This document shows positions 29,835 through 37,893 of a DNA stretch of 64,000 nt, one piece after another. The notes under the pieces were generated by a model. That model worked only from the letters and a program-made list of their open reading frames with translations. It made no database searches and was not told where the DNA came from. Position 1 is the first letter of the stretch. Every line of letters begins with the position of its first letter. The translations under genes and the position numbers were made by a program. Origin of the DNA: an uncultured Sporosarcina sp. (lineage in GTDB: Bacteria; Bacillota; Bacilli; Bacillales_A; Planococcaceae). The stretch spans positions 1 through 64,000 of the forward strand of contig CAOKMT010000001.1 in assembly GCA_948469885.1 (NCBI GenBank), read 5' to 3'.

Positions 29835-29886
29835 CTTGGAGGTGTGTATGAATAAACCTCCAAGGGGTGTCAAAATTGATCAATGA
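29835..29886 (+). promoter_or_regulatory. Hairpin and 12-codon upstream frame in the salA leader
   Basis: CTTGGAGGT (29835-29843) pairs with ACCTCCAAG (29856-29864), sequestering a strong SD (GGAGG). That SD serves ATG 29848, which encodes MNKPPRGVKIDQ and stops at TGA 29884-29886, overlapping the salA start codon at 29876. TATACT at 29830 could be a -10. The arrangement could couple or attenuate salA translation. Confidence 0.5.
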
Positions 29887-30934
29887 GCAAACAGTACATG
29901 AATTAATCGGTCAGCTGAAAGATCCGTTTTTACATAAAACACTTGCGGAGACTGAAGGCATAACCGAAGTGTCGATTAATCCTGAGAAAAAGCATGTCAG
30001 CGTCAAGCTCGCACTTGCTAAAATCAACACTGCGGAACAACTGTCGTTTCAAATGCAAGTTGTCGAAACATTGAAAGAAGCGGGTGCGGAGACCGTAGGC
30101 ATTCGATTTGAAGAATTACCTCAAGAAACACTTGAAAAATTTAGGGGGACTGCGACGGAAGCAGAAGCGCAAGACATTCTTTCTCCTGTGAATGATGTAG
30201 AATTCATTTCAATCGCATCAGGGAAAGGGGGCGTCGGAAAATCGACAGTTTCTGTCAATCTCGCCGTTGCCCTTGCCCGTCTTGGAAAAAAGGTGGGGCT
30301 GATTGACGCGGATATTTACGGTTTCAGTATTCCGGATATGATGGGGGTTACTGAAATGCCCAAGGTTCGGGATAACCGTATCATGCCTGTCGAGCGACTT
30401 GGTGTCAAAGTGATTTCCATGGGCTTTTTCGTTGAAGATAATGCGCCGGTTGTATGGCGAGGCCCGATGCTTGGAAAAGCATTGGACCAATTTTTCAGAG
30501 ATGTGGAATGGGGCGACCTAGATTTCTTATTCCTTGATCTACCGCCGGGGACTGGAGATGTCGCACTGGACATTCATCAAATGATTCCCTCATCGAAAGA
30601 AATTATCGTGACGACGCCACATCCAACAGCGGCTTTCGTAGCAGCCCGGGCTGGCGCGATGGCTTTACAAACAGATCATGACTTGCTTGGTGTTATTGAA
30701 AATATGTCTTGGTTTGAATCGAAGGAAACGAAGAAACGTGAGTTTGTCTTTGGCCAAGGCGGCGGTGTGAAGCTAGCCCAAGAACTACGGACTGATTTAC
30801 TTGGTCAAATCCCACTCGGGCAACCGGACTGGGATGAGGAAGACTTTGCGCCTTCCGTCTACGGGGCAGACCATCCGATCGGACAAATTTATGCGGACAT
30901 CGCAAAAAATATTGTGCGTAAAATCGGTAAGTGA
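29876..30934 (+). CDS. salA: SalA / Mrp-family P-loop ATPase, TTG start
   Basis: An Mrp/ApbC-type ATPase of 352 residues. An N-terminal DUF59 (MIP18-like) domain covers residues 1-90, then the deviant Walker A SGKGGVGKST near 120, Walker B-like DADIYGF and LDLPPGTGDVAL. In B. subtilis SalA is a regulator affecting scoC expression; the wider family carries Fe-S clusters, but the paired CxxC typical of carriers is not seen here. The start is TTG 29876 (MINEQTVHELIGQL) with AAGGGGTG at good spacing; a GTG at 29867 overlaps that SD. Confidence 0.9.
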   Translation: MINEQTVHELIGQLKDPFLHKTLAETEGITEVSINPEKKHVSVKLALAKINTAEQLSFQMQVVETLKEAGAETVGIRFEELPQETLEKFRGTATEAEAQDILSPVNDVEFISIASGKGGVGKSTVSVNLAVALARLGKKVGLIDADIYGFSIPDMMGVTEMPKVRDNRIMPVERLGVKVISMGFFVEDNAPVVWRGPMLGKALDQFFRDVEWGDLDFLFLDLPPGTGDVALDIHQMIPSSKEIIVTTPHPTAAFVAARAGAMALQTDHDLLGVIENMSWFESKETKKREFVFGQGGGVKLAQELRTDLLGQIPLGQPDWDEEDFAPSVYGADHPIGQIYADIAKNIVRKIGK

Positions 30935-31067
30935 TGTTAAGTAGAAAGTATTTATGGGAACTTTTCAGCTTGGCTTGAAAGTGCTTATCAAAATCGATCA
31001 AAGACCCGAAGTGAACTTTAGTTCGCGAGGGGACGAGTGATGAGTATACGCTTGTCAACAAGCTATG

Positions 31068-31098
31068 GCGGAGGAGGCTATTGCCCTCCTCCGCTTTT
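31068..31098. terminator. Bidirectional terminator between salA and gerD
   Basis: GCGGAGGAGG (from 31069) pairs with CCTCCTCCGC (to 31094) around CTATTGC, followed by TTTT on the plus strand. The left part lies past the gerD stop; the right arm encodes the last residues (SGGG) of GerD. Confidence 0.8.
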
Positions 31099-31671
31099 AT
31101 TTTCTTCTTTTGGTTTTTCTTTTTCTTCGTTCTCTTTATCTTCTCCGCCGCCCGCCTCCTGAATGAGTTTTTCCCATTTCGTTTGCAGTAGCGGACTGTT
31201 GATCGTCTCTTCGATCACTTTTTCGTACTGTTCTTTCATCGTGGCGGATTGCATGATCGTTTCCAATTGCTTTTGCATATCGGGTTGGCCGAAAAAGCTC
31301 TCCAGGTCTTTCTGAAAAGAAGCATCACCCATGAGCTGTTTCATAATTTCTTGCTGTTGTTCCTTCATACTTTTAGCGATTGTTTCAGCGAATTTTGGAT
31401 CTTCAAATGTTTTTTTCCAAAATGCTTTCCCGTCATCAGAAAGCATCGTCTGTTCGATGGATTTTTTCACTTCATCTTGATCCAAAATGAGCTGTTCCCG
31501 AAATTCGGAATCCGCGAGTAGTTGCTGGATCGCTTTTTTTCCCTCTTCCGTTTGGAGGGCATCGGTCACCATTTTTTTAGTCTCGTCGTAAGTCGGAGTA
31601 CTTGGCTGCATCGTTGTACATCCGGAAAGTAAAAAGATAACGGCGGTCATATGAAGTAACTTTTTTTTCAC
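31078..31671 (-). CDS. gerD: Spore germination lipoprotein GerD
   Basis: GerD is a lipoprotein of the spore inner membrane needed for clustering germinant receptors into germinosomes. The protein of 197 residues starts at GTG 31671 (MKKKLLHMTAVIFLLSGC) with a lipobox LSGC and Cys18 as the anchor. The body is alpha-helical and charged, with repeated DP/FQKDLE-type helices, and the tail is Lys/Glu-rich ending in SGGGQ. An upstream ATG at 31704 has no RBS and would bury the signal. It is encoded opposite salA and kbaA. Confidence 0.9.
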   Translation of the reverse strand: MKKKLLHMTAVIFLLSGCTTMQPSTPTYDETKKMVTDALQTEEGKKAIQQLLADSEFREQLILDQDEVKKSIEQTMLSDDGKAFWKKTFEDPKFAETIAKSMKEQQQEIMKQLMGDASFQKDLESFFGQPDMQKQLETIMQSATMKEQYEKVIEETINSPLLQTKWEKLIQEAGGGEDKENEEKEKPKEENKSGGGQ

Positions 31672-31814
31672 GGTGGGATCAGTCCCTTCAAGAAGCATTT
31701 TCATTTATTGTTCACAATATGTCGGATAATATGCATGAAGCGATTCCTGAAATAGATTTTTGTATGAAACGTTGTTACACTGGGAGGAGCAACGTAAAAC
31801 GGAGGATTATTGTC

Positions 31815-32501
31815 GTGACAATACGAAATTGGGTTAAATTCTTTTTTAATGCATTAGTCATCGGAGGGCTCGTGACAGCGGTGTTTGGACTGGTTGTCCG
31901 TTGGGAGTTTTTCTCCGGTTATTTACAGTCAGGAGAAATTTGGCAATTTCTTGGTGCACTCTTATGGATGGTATTTCTAGGATTTACGATGAGTGTCGTT
32001 GCACAAATGGGTTTTTTCGCTTACTTAACAGTTCACCAATTTGGTGTCAATCTTTTTAGAACTCTCACATTGTGGAATTGGGTTCAGCTTCTTATTATTA
32101 CTGTCGTGCTATTCGATTTGATTTTCTTCCGTTTCCGCTTAACATCTGGAGAAACGGGACGAACATTGCTTTATTTGACGTTGCTCGCTTCATTGATCGT
32201 TGTTTCTGCATTGACAGCTTATTTCAAAGCGAAGTGGACCAAAAAGCATACGCTCATATCAGCCTTGTTTTTCATGATTGTGATCACAACACTTGAGTGG
32301 TTGCCGGCCTTGATGGTTCGTTCAGGGAATATAGATGAGTGGGTAACGATCCTTCTCTTTCCATTACTCGCCGTGAACGCGTACCAAATTTTGGCGCTAC
32401 CAAAGTATAATGCGATGTCAGATGCAGATAAAGCTAAACTCGATGAACGTCGAAAAGTCCGTCGTCAAAGTAAAGAAAGAAAAAGTGCCAAATCCAATTA
32501 A
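31815..32501 (+). CDS. kbaA: KinB-signalling pathway activation protein KbaA
   Basis: KbaA is a membrane protein required for KinB-dependent entry into the sporulation phosphorelay. It has 228 residues and about six membrane segments. The MSVVAQMGFFAYLTVHQFGVNLFRTLTLWNWVQ region (about 60-90) is the family signature. The start is GTG 31815 (GTG ACA ATA CGA), 6-8 bases after GGAGGATTA; an earlier in-frame ATG at 31719 lacks an SD. The C terminus is a lysine/arginine-rich tail (RRKVRRQSKERKSAKSN). Confidence 0.9.
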   Translation: MTIRNWVKFFFNALVIGGLVTAVFGLVVRWEFFSGYLQSGEIWQFLGALLWMVFLGFTMSVVAQMGFFAYLTVHQFGVNLFRTLTLWNWVQLLIITVVLFDLIFFRFRLTSGETGRTLLYLTLLASLIVVSALTAYFKAKWTKKHTLISALFFMIVITTLEWLPALMVRSGNIDEWVTILLFPLLAVNAYQILALPKYNAMSDADKAKLDERRKVRRQSKERKSAKSN

Positions 32502-32505
32502 ACGA

Positions 32506-32561
32506 ACAGCACACCTACCGACGGGCGAATCGCCTGCAGGTAGAATGTGCTGTTTTTTTTA
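32506..32561 (+). terminator. Terminator of kbaA
   Basis: ACAGCACA and CTACC pair with GGTAG and TGTGCTGT around small mismatches, followed by eight T. Confidence 0.9.
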
Positions 32562-32646
32562 CGCGACAGTAAGGAATGATAATTCCGTTCGTATCCACAC
32601 ATGGATAAGGGGACTCCCATGCCACTATCCTGAATTGAGCATTGCG

Positions 32647-33309
32647 TTATTGCGGTATCTTTTTCATCTTCACAGATGTCCCGAATAAGACGTCTTCGAC
32701 GGACTTGAATTCGCGGCTATCCATTAGCTTCTGCAATGTTTGCAATTGCACACGGGCGTTACGATGATGGGGGACGGAAATAATTTCTCCTTCCATGACA
32801 GGTGGAATGCTCCCGCCTTCCCAGACAAATGAAGACCCGAGCGCGTTGACCTCGGCTTCCCAAAGGATTGTATGTAAAAAATGTGGAAATACCTCATCGG
32901 CAGTTCGGAACCAGAGCGGTTTCATCTCGAAAAAACTTTCAAATTGTTCAAGCTGATTGACAAGCAATTTTGCATCTTCTTCGTAGGCAGCCCCATTATG
33001 GCCAAGAAGACCAGTTGGGATGTTTTTTTCATTGATGATACGGACCGAATTCGGAAAACGCTTTGCCCAATCGACATCGATAAAAAGAAGGGGATACGGC
33101 TGCTTCAATTCTTGGAGCCAGTCCGCAACTTCCGCATCTCCGAAAGAAATATTGACAGTAAGTGCCGATCCATGAGATCCATGTGTAATGGCGACTGGAT
33201 CTTCTGTTATCCGGAATACTGAAGTGAGCGGGTGATGTTGGGGAATTGGTGGAAACAACAAAAAAGCTGCGCAACTTAGAATGATGAGTACGATTAACTT
33301 CTTGAGCAT
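32647..33309 (-). CDS. Divergent polysaccharide-deacetylase-like protein at the pdaB position
   Basis: The 220-residue protein begins MLKKLIVLIILSCAAFLLFPP, a signal/anchor segment, after GGAGG. The body recalls the NodB fold: the motif-1 position reads NISFGDAEV where active enzymes have TFDDG, motif 2 is reduced to LLGHNGAAYEED, and LWFRTADEVFPHF stands for the RxP motif. In B. subtilis pdaB (spore cortex stability) follows kbaA on the same strand; here it is inverted. I think it is a catalytically inactive or highly diverged PdaB relative. The homology is weak and rests on position plus motif traces. Confidence 0.55.
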   Translation of the reverse strand: MLKKLIVLIILSCAAFLLFPPIPQHHPLTSVFRITEDPVAITHGSHGSALTVNISFGDAEVADWLQELKQPYPLLFIDVDWAKRFPNSVRIINEKNIPTGLLGHNGAAYEEDAKLLVNQLEQFESFFEMKPLWFRTADEVFPHFLHTILWEAEVNALGSSFVWEGGSIPPVMEGEIISVPHHRNARVQLQTLQKLMDSREFKSVEDVLFGTSVKMKKIPQ

Positions 33310-33422
33310 ATATTGTCCTCCTTCAGCACAATCTATGTATAGGTTATGAGCGGAGCTTGACAAATATGAGGAAGACGTGTTACTATAAAAAAGTCGGTGA
33401 AAGAAACAATTAAAATAAATGC

Positions 33423-33450
33423 TTGACAAAAGAAATCATCTTGTTATAAT
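33423..33450 (+). promoter_or_regulatory. Promoter of the tRNA cluster
   Basis: TTGACA (33423-33428), 16-bp spacer, TATAAT (33445-33450), 24 bp before tRNA-Asn. Confidence 0.9.
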
Positions 33451-33473
33451 AAGTGATGTCGAGAAGAGATCAT

Positions 33474-33548
33474 TCCGCAGTAGCTCAGTGGTAGAGCAAT
33501 CGGCTGTTAACCGATCGGTCGTAGGTTCGAATCCTACCTGCGGAGCCA
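33474..33548 (+). tRNA. tRNA-Asn (GTT)
   Basis: 75 nt; the acceptor TCCGCAG pairs with CTGCGGA. The anticodon loop is CTGTTAA with GTT, the T loop TTCGAAT, and the encoded CCA is at 33546-33548. Confidence 0.98.
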
Positions 33549-33551
33549 TAT

Positions 33552-33627
33552 GCTTCCATAGCTCAGTAGGTAGAGTGCTTCCATGGTAAGGAAGAGGTCG
33601 TCGGTTCGATCCCGGCTGGAAGCTCCA
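33552..33627 (+). tRNA. tRNA-Thr (GGT)
   Basis: 76 nt; the acceptor GCTTCCA pairs with TGGAAGC. The anticodon stem CTTCC/GGAAG encloses ATGGTAA (anticodon GGT). CCA is encoded. Confidence 0.97.
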
Positions 33628-33801
33628 GCTCGTACCACCTACACATAAGCATTTCAACGAAGTTTATACATATAGCTTGAACATACTTAGTTTAAGTACA
33701 AGAAGAATTACATAAAATTACAGCGTTTATTTGCGATAGAAATATTTATATATTCTATGCAAAGAACACAATTATACGAAATTCATCGTTATTTTAACAA
33801 A

Positions 33802-33876
33802 GGCCCCTTGGTCAAGCGGTTAAGACACCGCCCTTTCACGGCGGTAACACGGGTTCGAATCCCGTAGGGGTCACCA
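33802..33876 (+). tRNA. tRNA-Glu (TTC)
   Basis: 75 nt; the acceptor GGCCCCT pairs with AGGGGTC. The anticodon stem CCGCC/GGCGG encloses CTTTCAC (TTC). CCA is encoded. A 174-bp AT-rich spacer without visible signals separates it from tRNA-Thr. Confidence 0.98.
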
Positions 33877-33895
33877 TATTATTTAACTTTATGAA

Positions 33896-34027
33896 CTTAT
33901 CGCAACTTCCATTAAAATTGGGGAAGCGAGCAGAACAAGGAAGCAATTGAGAGAAGGAGGGAGCGTACCTAAGTACGTGACCGACTAAACGAGTGAAGCT
34001 GACGCAGTAATGCGAAGCTTATCGCAA
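33896..34027. repeat. Spacer between tRNA-Glu and tRNA-Tyr with 10-bp direct repeats
   Basis: CTTATCGCAA occurs at 33896-33905 and again at 34018-34027, bounding a 112-bp purine-rich segment (GAGAGAAGGAGGGAGCGTAC and so on). The segment contains the palindrome GTACCTAAGTAC at 33965. It is not a gene; it may be a small inserted or duplicated element within the tRNA operon. Confidence 0.55.
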
Positions 34028-34036
34028 TTTTAACCA

Positions 34037-34121
34037 GGTGGGGTAGCGAAGTGGCTAAACGCGGCGGACTGTAAATCCGCTCCCTCAGGGTTCGGCGGTT
34101 CGAATCCGTCCCCCACCACCA
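34037..34121 (+). tRNA. tRNA-Tyr (GTA)
   Basis: 85 nt with a long variable arm; the acceptor GGTGGGG pairs with CCCCACC. The anticodon loop CTGTAAA contains GTA. CCA is encoded. Confidence 0.97.
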
Positions 34122-34207
34122 TTATTTTAAAACCTTTTGAAAAACATGAATAAATTTTCGAGAAAAGTGTAAGCTAGGAAAGTGCTTGCTTGAAAGTTCT
34201 TTATCGT

Positions 34208-34279
34208 TGGGGTATAGCCAAGCGGTAAGGCAACGGACTTTGACTCCGTCATTCGTTGGTTCGAATCCAGCTACCCCAG
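34208..34279 (+). tRNA. tRNA-Gln (TTG), no encoded CCA
   Basis: 72 nt; the acceptor TGGGGTA pairs with TACCCCA. The anticodon stem CGGAC-type arm (GGA/TCC) encloses CTTTGAC (TTG). The discriminator G is followed by TCT, so CCA must be added post-transcriptionally, unlike the other four tRNAs here. Confidence 0.96.
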
Positions 34280-34287
34280 TCTAATTG

Positions 34288-34332
34288 AAAACTCTTTTAC
34301 CCGTCCTTCATTGACAGGTAAGAGGGTTTTTT
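34288..34332 (+). terminator. Terminator of the tRNA cluster
   Basis: AAAACTCTTTTACC pairs with GGTAAGAGGGTTTT (with G-T pairs), followed by T residues, 9 bp after tRNA-Gln. Confidence 0.88.
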
Positions 34333-34546
34333 GTATTTTTTTAAAAAAAGCAAACTTCCGAGAAATAGTGGTTGTCCACGTCAAAAACAAACAGTCGGCC
34401 CAATCATATAGGTCTTTGTCATTGTAGTAGTAAAAAGCGGCGGATCGAACATTTTTCCTATACAATGGAAGGACAAACGTTTCAGTTATGAAATAGATTG
34501 GGAATTGTGGATAAATAGACTCACTTTGAAGAAAAGGGATGTTCAT

Positions 34547-36625
34547 ATGAAAAGTGAAGATAAGCAACATGTGCTGAATAAAAATTTGAAGGATATTACG
34601 TATGCGCTCGATCGGTCATCGATTGTTGCCATTACAGATCGTACGGGGAAAATTATGTATGTGAACGACAAGTTTTCGGAACTGTCTAAGTATACGGCGG
34701 AAGAATTGATTGGTCGTGATCATCGTGTGATCAATTCGGGGTATCATGCGAAAGCATTTTTTAAGGATATGTGGGCCACTATTGGGAAAGGTGAAATGTG
34801 GCGCGGAGAGATTCGAAATCGAGCAAAAGATGGAACGATTTATTGGGTGGATTCGACGATTGTTCCGTTTCTAAATGAAAAAGGAATTCCGTATCAATAT
34901 ATTTCAATTCGAAATGATATTACAAGGCAAAAGAATATGGAGATTGAACTTGAGGAAAATATCGCGATGTATAATTTGATTGCGGAAAATTCCTCCGACT
35001 TCATTTCAGTCATCAATAAGAACGGTGATTTCCAATATGTTTCTCCTTCTTATGAACAGCAGTTAGGCTATGATTTGAAGGAGCTGGCGAACAGTAACTT
35101 TTTCTCTCTTATCGTTAAAGAAGATCGAGAGCTTGCTAGGGAAAAAGTGAAGGGGGCCAGCGTTGCGACGTCGTCTGAGGCTATTGAACTTCGGTTGCGG
35201 CGGGCAGATGGAGAATGGATCTATACGGAAACAACGATGAACCGGGTGCGGAACGAAGGAGAAAATACAAATAATCTTGTTCTCGTCACGCGTGATGTGA
35301 CGACGCGTAAGCATGCGGAAAAAATGATTCTCGATCTCGCTTATAATGACCAGTTAACAGATTTGCCAAATCGGGTTTCTTTTCGAAAGAAATTATATAC
35401 AGCGATAGAAGCAGCAAGGGAAAAATCCGAAAAACTCGGCTTTGTTGTACTCAATATCGACCGGCTTCGGTACGTCAATGATGCGCTTGGTCAAGAATCG
35501 GGTGATTACATTTTATCGATCATTGCGAAAAGGCTAAAAGCGATTTTGCCGACCGAGGATAGTATAGGCCGGATTGCCGGGGATGAGTTCGCGTTTGTTT
35601 TGAATGACATCCAAGATGCGGCGCACGTTGAAAAAATAACAAAAAGCGTCCAAGAACATCTGATGGAACCCATTTCGGTTGCGGATGAGTCGTATACATT
35701 ATCGATGAGCATCGGCATTTCTTTATATCCAGAGCATGGGAAAAACGTTTCCGAGTTGACAATGAAAGCTGAAAAAGCACTTTATAATGTAAAGGAACTT
35801 GGTGGAGGCAGTTACGAAGTATATGAGCCGGGTAGCGCTCAAAAAACGTTAGATCGAATTTTTCTTGAAAACGAGTTGAAGAAAAGTATTAAGCAGGCGT
35901 ATTTTTTACTCGATTACCAACCAAAGTTTCATATAGAAAGTGGAGAAATGATTGGTGTTGAAGCACTCGTCCGATGGGAGCATCCCGACCTAGGGCGCAT
36001 TCCGCCTGATCAGTTCATTCAAGTTGCTGAAGAAACAAAAATGATCATCCCTTTGGGGGAATGGATTTTACGGCAAGCGTGCAAACAGGTGAAAATTTGG
36101 CAAGACGATGGCTTTTGCTTATACCCGATCGCTGTAAATGTCTCGGCTATACAATTGGAGGAAGCATCTTTCCCCGCAACGCTTCAAAGCATTTTAGAAG
36201 AGGTCGGTATCGCAAGCGATGCCATCGAAATTGAATTGACAGAAAGTGCATTTGCGGATCTAAAGAGTATGCAAGAAGTGATCGCGAAGATTCGAGCATT
36301 AGGCGTCAAGATTGCTATCGATGATTTTGGGACAGGGTATAGCTCGCTCAGTTACATTAAGGAGTTGCCGGCTGATACACTTAAAATCGATCGCTCTTTC
36401 ATCCGTGATATTCATAAGAATGAAGGAAGTCGGGCTATCGTGGATGCAATCATCACAATCGCCAACACAGTTGGCTTAACTGTTGTTGCCGAAGGTATAG
36501 AAGAACAGGTGCATATTGACATTTTGAGACGATCGGGCTGTCAGCAAGGGCAAGGGTATTTCTTTAGCAAACCAGTCTCTCCTAAAGCGATTGAACAATT
36601 TATGTGCCGAAAAGTCTGTGAATAA
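34547..36625 (+). CDS. PAS-PAS-GGDEF-EAL cyclic di-GMP signalling protein
   Basis: A 692-residue cytoplasmic signalling protein without membrane segments. Two PAS/PAC units cover about residues 15-125 and 130-250 (the first with aerotaxis-type GRDHRVINSGYHAKAFF). A GGDEF domain follows at about 255-425 and an EAL domain at about 440-685. The GGDEF signature reads AGDEF (344-348), a variant that can be active. The EAL site looks complete: EAL at 472-474, then NVSA, ELTES, DDFGTGYSS, KIDRSF, AEGIEE and QGYFF. It is probably a phosphodiesterase, perhaps bifunctional. ATG 34547 follows AAAAGGGATG. It is a single gene. Confidence 0.92.
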   Translation: MKSEDKQHVLNKNLKDITYALDRSSIVAITDRTGKIMYVNDKFSELSKYTAEELIGRDHRVINSGYHAKAFFKDMWATIGKGEMWRGEIRNRAKDGTIYWVDSTIVPFLNEKGIPYQYISIRNDITRQKNMEIELEENIAMYNLIAENSSDFISVINKNGDFQYVSPSYEQQLGYDLKELANSNFFSLIVKEDRELAREKVKGASVATSSEAIELRLRRADGEWIYTETTMNRVRNEGENTNNLVLVTRDVTTRKHAEKMILDLAYNDQLTDLPNRVSFRKKLYTAIEAAREKSEKLGFVVLNIDRLRYVNDALGQESGDYILSIIAKRLKAILPTEDSIGRIAGDEFAFVLNDIQDAAHVEKITKSVQEHLMEPISVADESYTLSMSIGISLYPEHGKNVSELTMKAEKALYNVKELGGGSYEVYEPGSAQKTLDRIFLENELKKSIKQAYFLLDYQPKFHIESGEMIGVEALVRWEHPDLGRIPPDQFIQVAEETKMIIPLGEWILRQACKQVKIWQDDGFCLYPIAVNVSAIQLEEASFPATLQSILEEVGIASDAIEIELTESAFADLKSMQEVIAKIRALGVKIAIDDFGTGYSSLSYIKELPADTLKIDRSFIRDIHKNEGSRAIVDAIITIANTVGLTVVAEGIEEQVHIDILRRSGCQQGQGYFFSKPVSPKAIEQFMCRKVCE

Positions 36626-36645
36626 AAATCCGCTTTCATGTTGAG

Positions 36646-36674
36646 TTGAGCCAAATTGTTCAACGATTTATAAT
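36646..36674 (+). promoter_or_regulatory. Promoter of arginase gene
   Basis: TTGAGC (36646-36651), 17-bp spacer, TATAAT (36669-36674), 30 bp before the start codon. Confidence 0.8.
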
Positions 36675-36703
36675 AGACGTATTGAGTGAGGAGGTTATTC
36701 AAC

Positions 36704-37609
36704 ATGAAAGAATTGAATATGTCGATTATTGGTGTACCATTGGATCTTGGACAAAGTCGTCGTGGAGTGGACATGGGGCCAAGCGCGATTCGTTACGCAG
36801 GTGCGGTAGAACGACTTGAAGCGATTGGGCACGTTGTACGTGATGAAGGGAATATCCCTGTGGATGCGGTTGAGCGAAGAGATTCGAATGATTCAAGTTT
36901 GAAGAACTTGGAAGAAGTGATTAAAGCGAATACGAAGCTGGCTGAAAAAGTGGAAGCTGTCGTCAATGACGGTGATTTTCCACTCGTACTCGGCGGAGAC
37001 CACAGCATTGCGATTGGAACGCTTGCCGGCCTTGCGACTAAATATGAGAACCTTGGTGTGATTTGGTATGACGCGCATGCGGATCTGAATACGAGCGAAA
37101 CATCGCCTTCCGGAAATATTCATGGTATGCCGCTTGCTGTCAGCATTGGCCTTGGTCATGAAAGCCTTGTCAATCTACATAAAGACGGTCAAAAGGTTAA
37201 GCCTGAAAACGTTGTCATTATCGGTGCACGTTCCGTAGATCCAGGCGAACGTCAGCTTATTAAGGAACAGGGCATTAAAGTATTTACGATGCATGAAATT
37301 GATAAGCACGGAATGACAGCAGTAATGGAAGAAGTACTCGCCTACTTGAAAGAACGAAACGTTGATGGTGTACATTTATCGCTTGATCTGGATGGACTGG
37401 ATCCACTATACACACCAGGTGTCGGAACACCGGTGCCTGGTGGCATCAGCTACCGGGAAAGCCATTTAGCGATGGAAATGCTTGAAGAATCTGGGATGAT
37501 CACGTCGGCGGAGTTCGTTGAAGTGAACCCGATTTTGGATAAACAGAATAAAACAGCAGATGTCGCGGTTGGCCTAATGGGCTCGCTGTTCGGCGAAAAG
37601 TTGCTGTAA
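36704..37609 (+). CDS. rocF: Arginase
   Basis: Arginase hydrolyses L-arginine to ornithine and urea with a binuclear manganese centre. The 301-residue protein shows the ligand motifs GGDHSIAIG, WYDAHADLNT and SLDLDGLDP, and EFVEVNP near the end. ATG 36704 (MKELNMSIIGVPLDLGQSRRGVDMGP) follows GAGGAGG. It has its own promoter and terminator here and is not in a roc operon; no rocD, rocE or rocR is in the window. Confidence 0.96.
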   Translation: MKELNMSIIGVPLDLGQSRRGVDMGPSAIRYAGAVERLEAIGHVVRDEGNIPVDAVERRDSNDSSLKNLEEVIKANTKLAEKVEAVVNDGDFPLVLGGDHSIAIGTLAGLATKYENLGVIWYDAHADLNTSETSPSGNIHGMPLAVSIGLGHESLVNLHKDGQKVKPENVVIIGARSVDPGERQLIKEQGIKVFTMHEIDKHGMTAVMEEVLAYLKERNVDGVHLSLDLDGLDPLYTPGVGTPVPGGISYRESHLAMEMLEESGMITSAEFVEVNPILDKQNKTADVAVGLMGSLFGEKLL

Positions 37610-37617
37610 TTTTTCGG

Positions 37618-37651
37618 AAACCTGTCCTCAGTAGATGAGGGCGGGTTTTTT
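37618..37651 (+). terminator. Terminator of rocF
   Basis: AAACCTGTCCTC pairs with GAGGGCGGGTTT (with two G-T pairs), followed by T residues. Confidence 0.88.
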
Positions 37652-37828
37652 GCTGTTCGAAGAAATGAGTTGCTGGTACTTGGAAGCTAGCTAGCGGTGT
37701 TCGATTAGCTGAACCGTATTTTTAGGGAGGGGGTCATTCGGAGGCAAGTTTACAATTATAAAGTTTTCGTAAAAAAGACAAAAGTTATTCAAACTTTGAT
37801 AAAATAAGAGTAACTATGTAAAAATAAA

Positions 37829-37857
37829 TGAAACCTGTTAAAGCCTTCAAACGTATA
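37829..37857 (+). promoter_or_regulatory. SigW-type autoregulatory promoter
   Basis: TGAAAC (37829-37834), 17-bp spacer, CGTATA (37852-37857). It matches the ECF sigma-W consensus and lies 37 bp upstream of sigW. Confidence 0.92.
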
Positions 37858-37893
37858 GAAGGGACAGCCGCATAGAGCGGAGGAGAATTTGCA

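Noticed and set aside
33436..33657. Minus-strand frame over tRNA-Asn and tRNA-Thr giving a QVGFEPTTDRL-like peptide
   Set aside because: This is the well-known spurious translation of tRNA antisense sequence.
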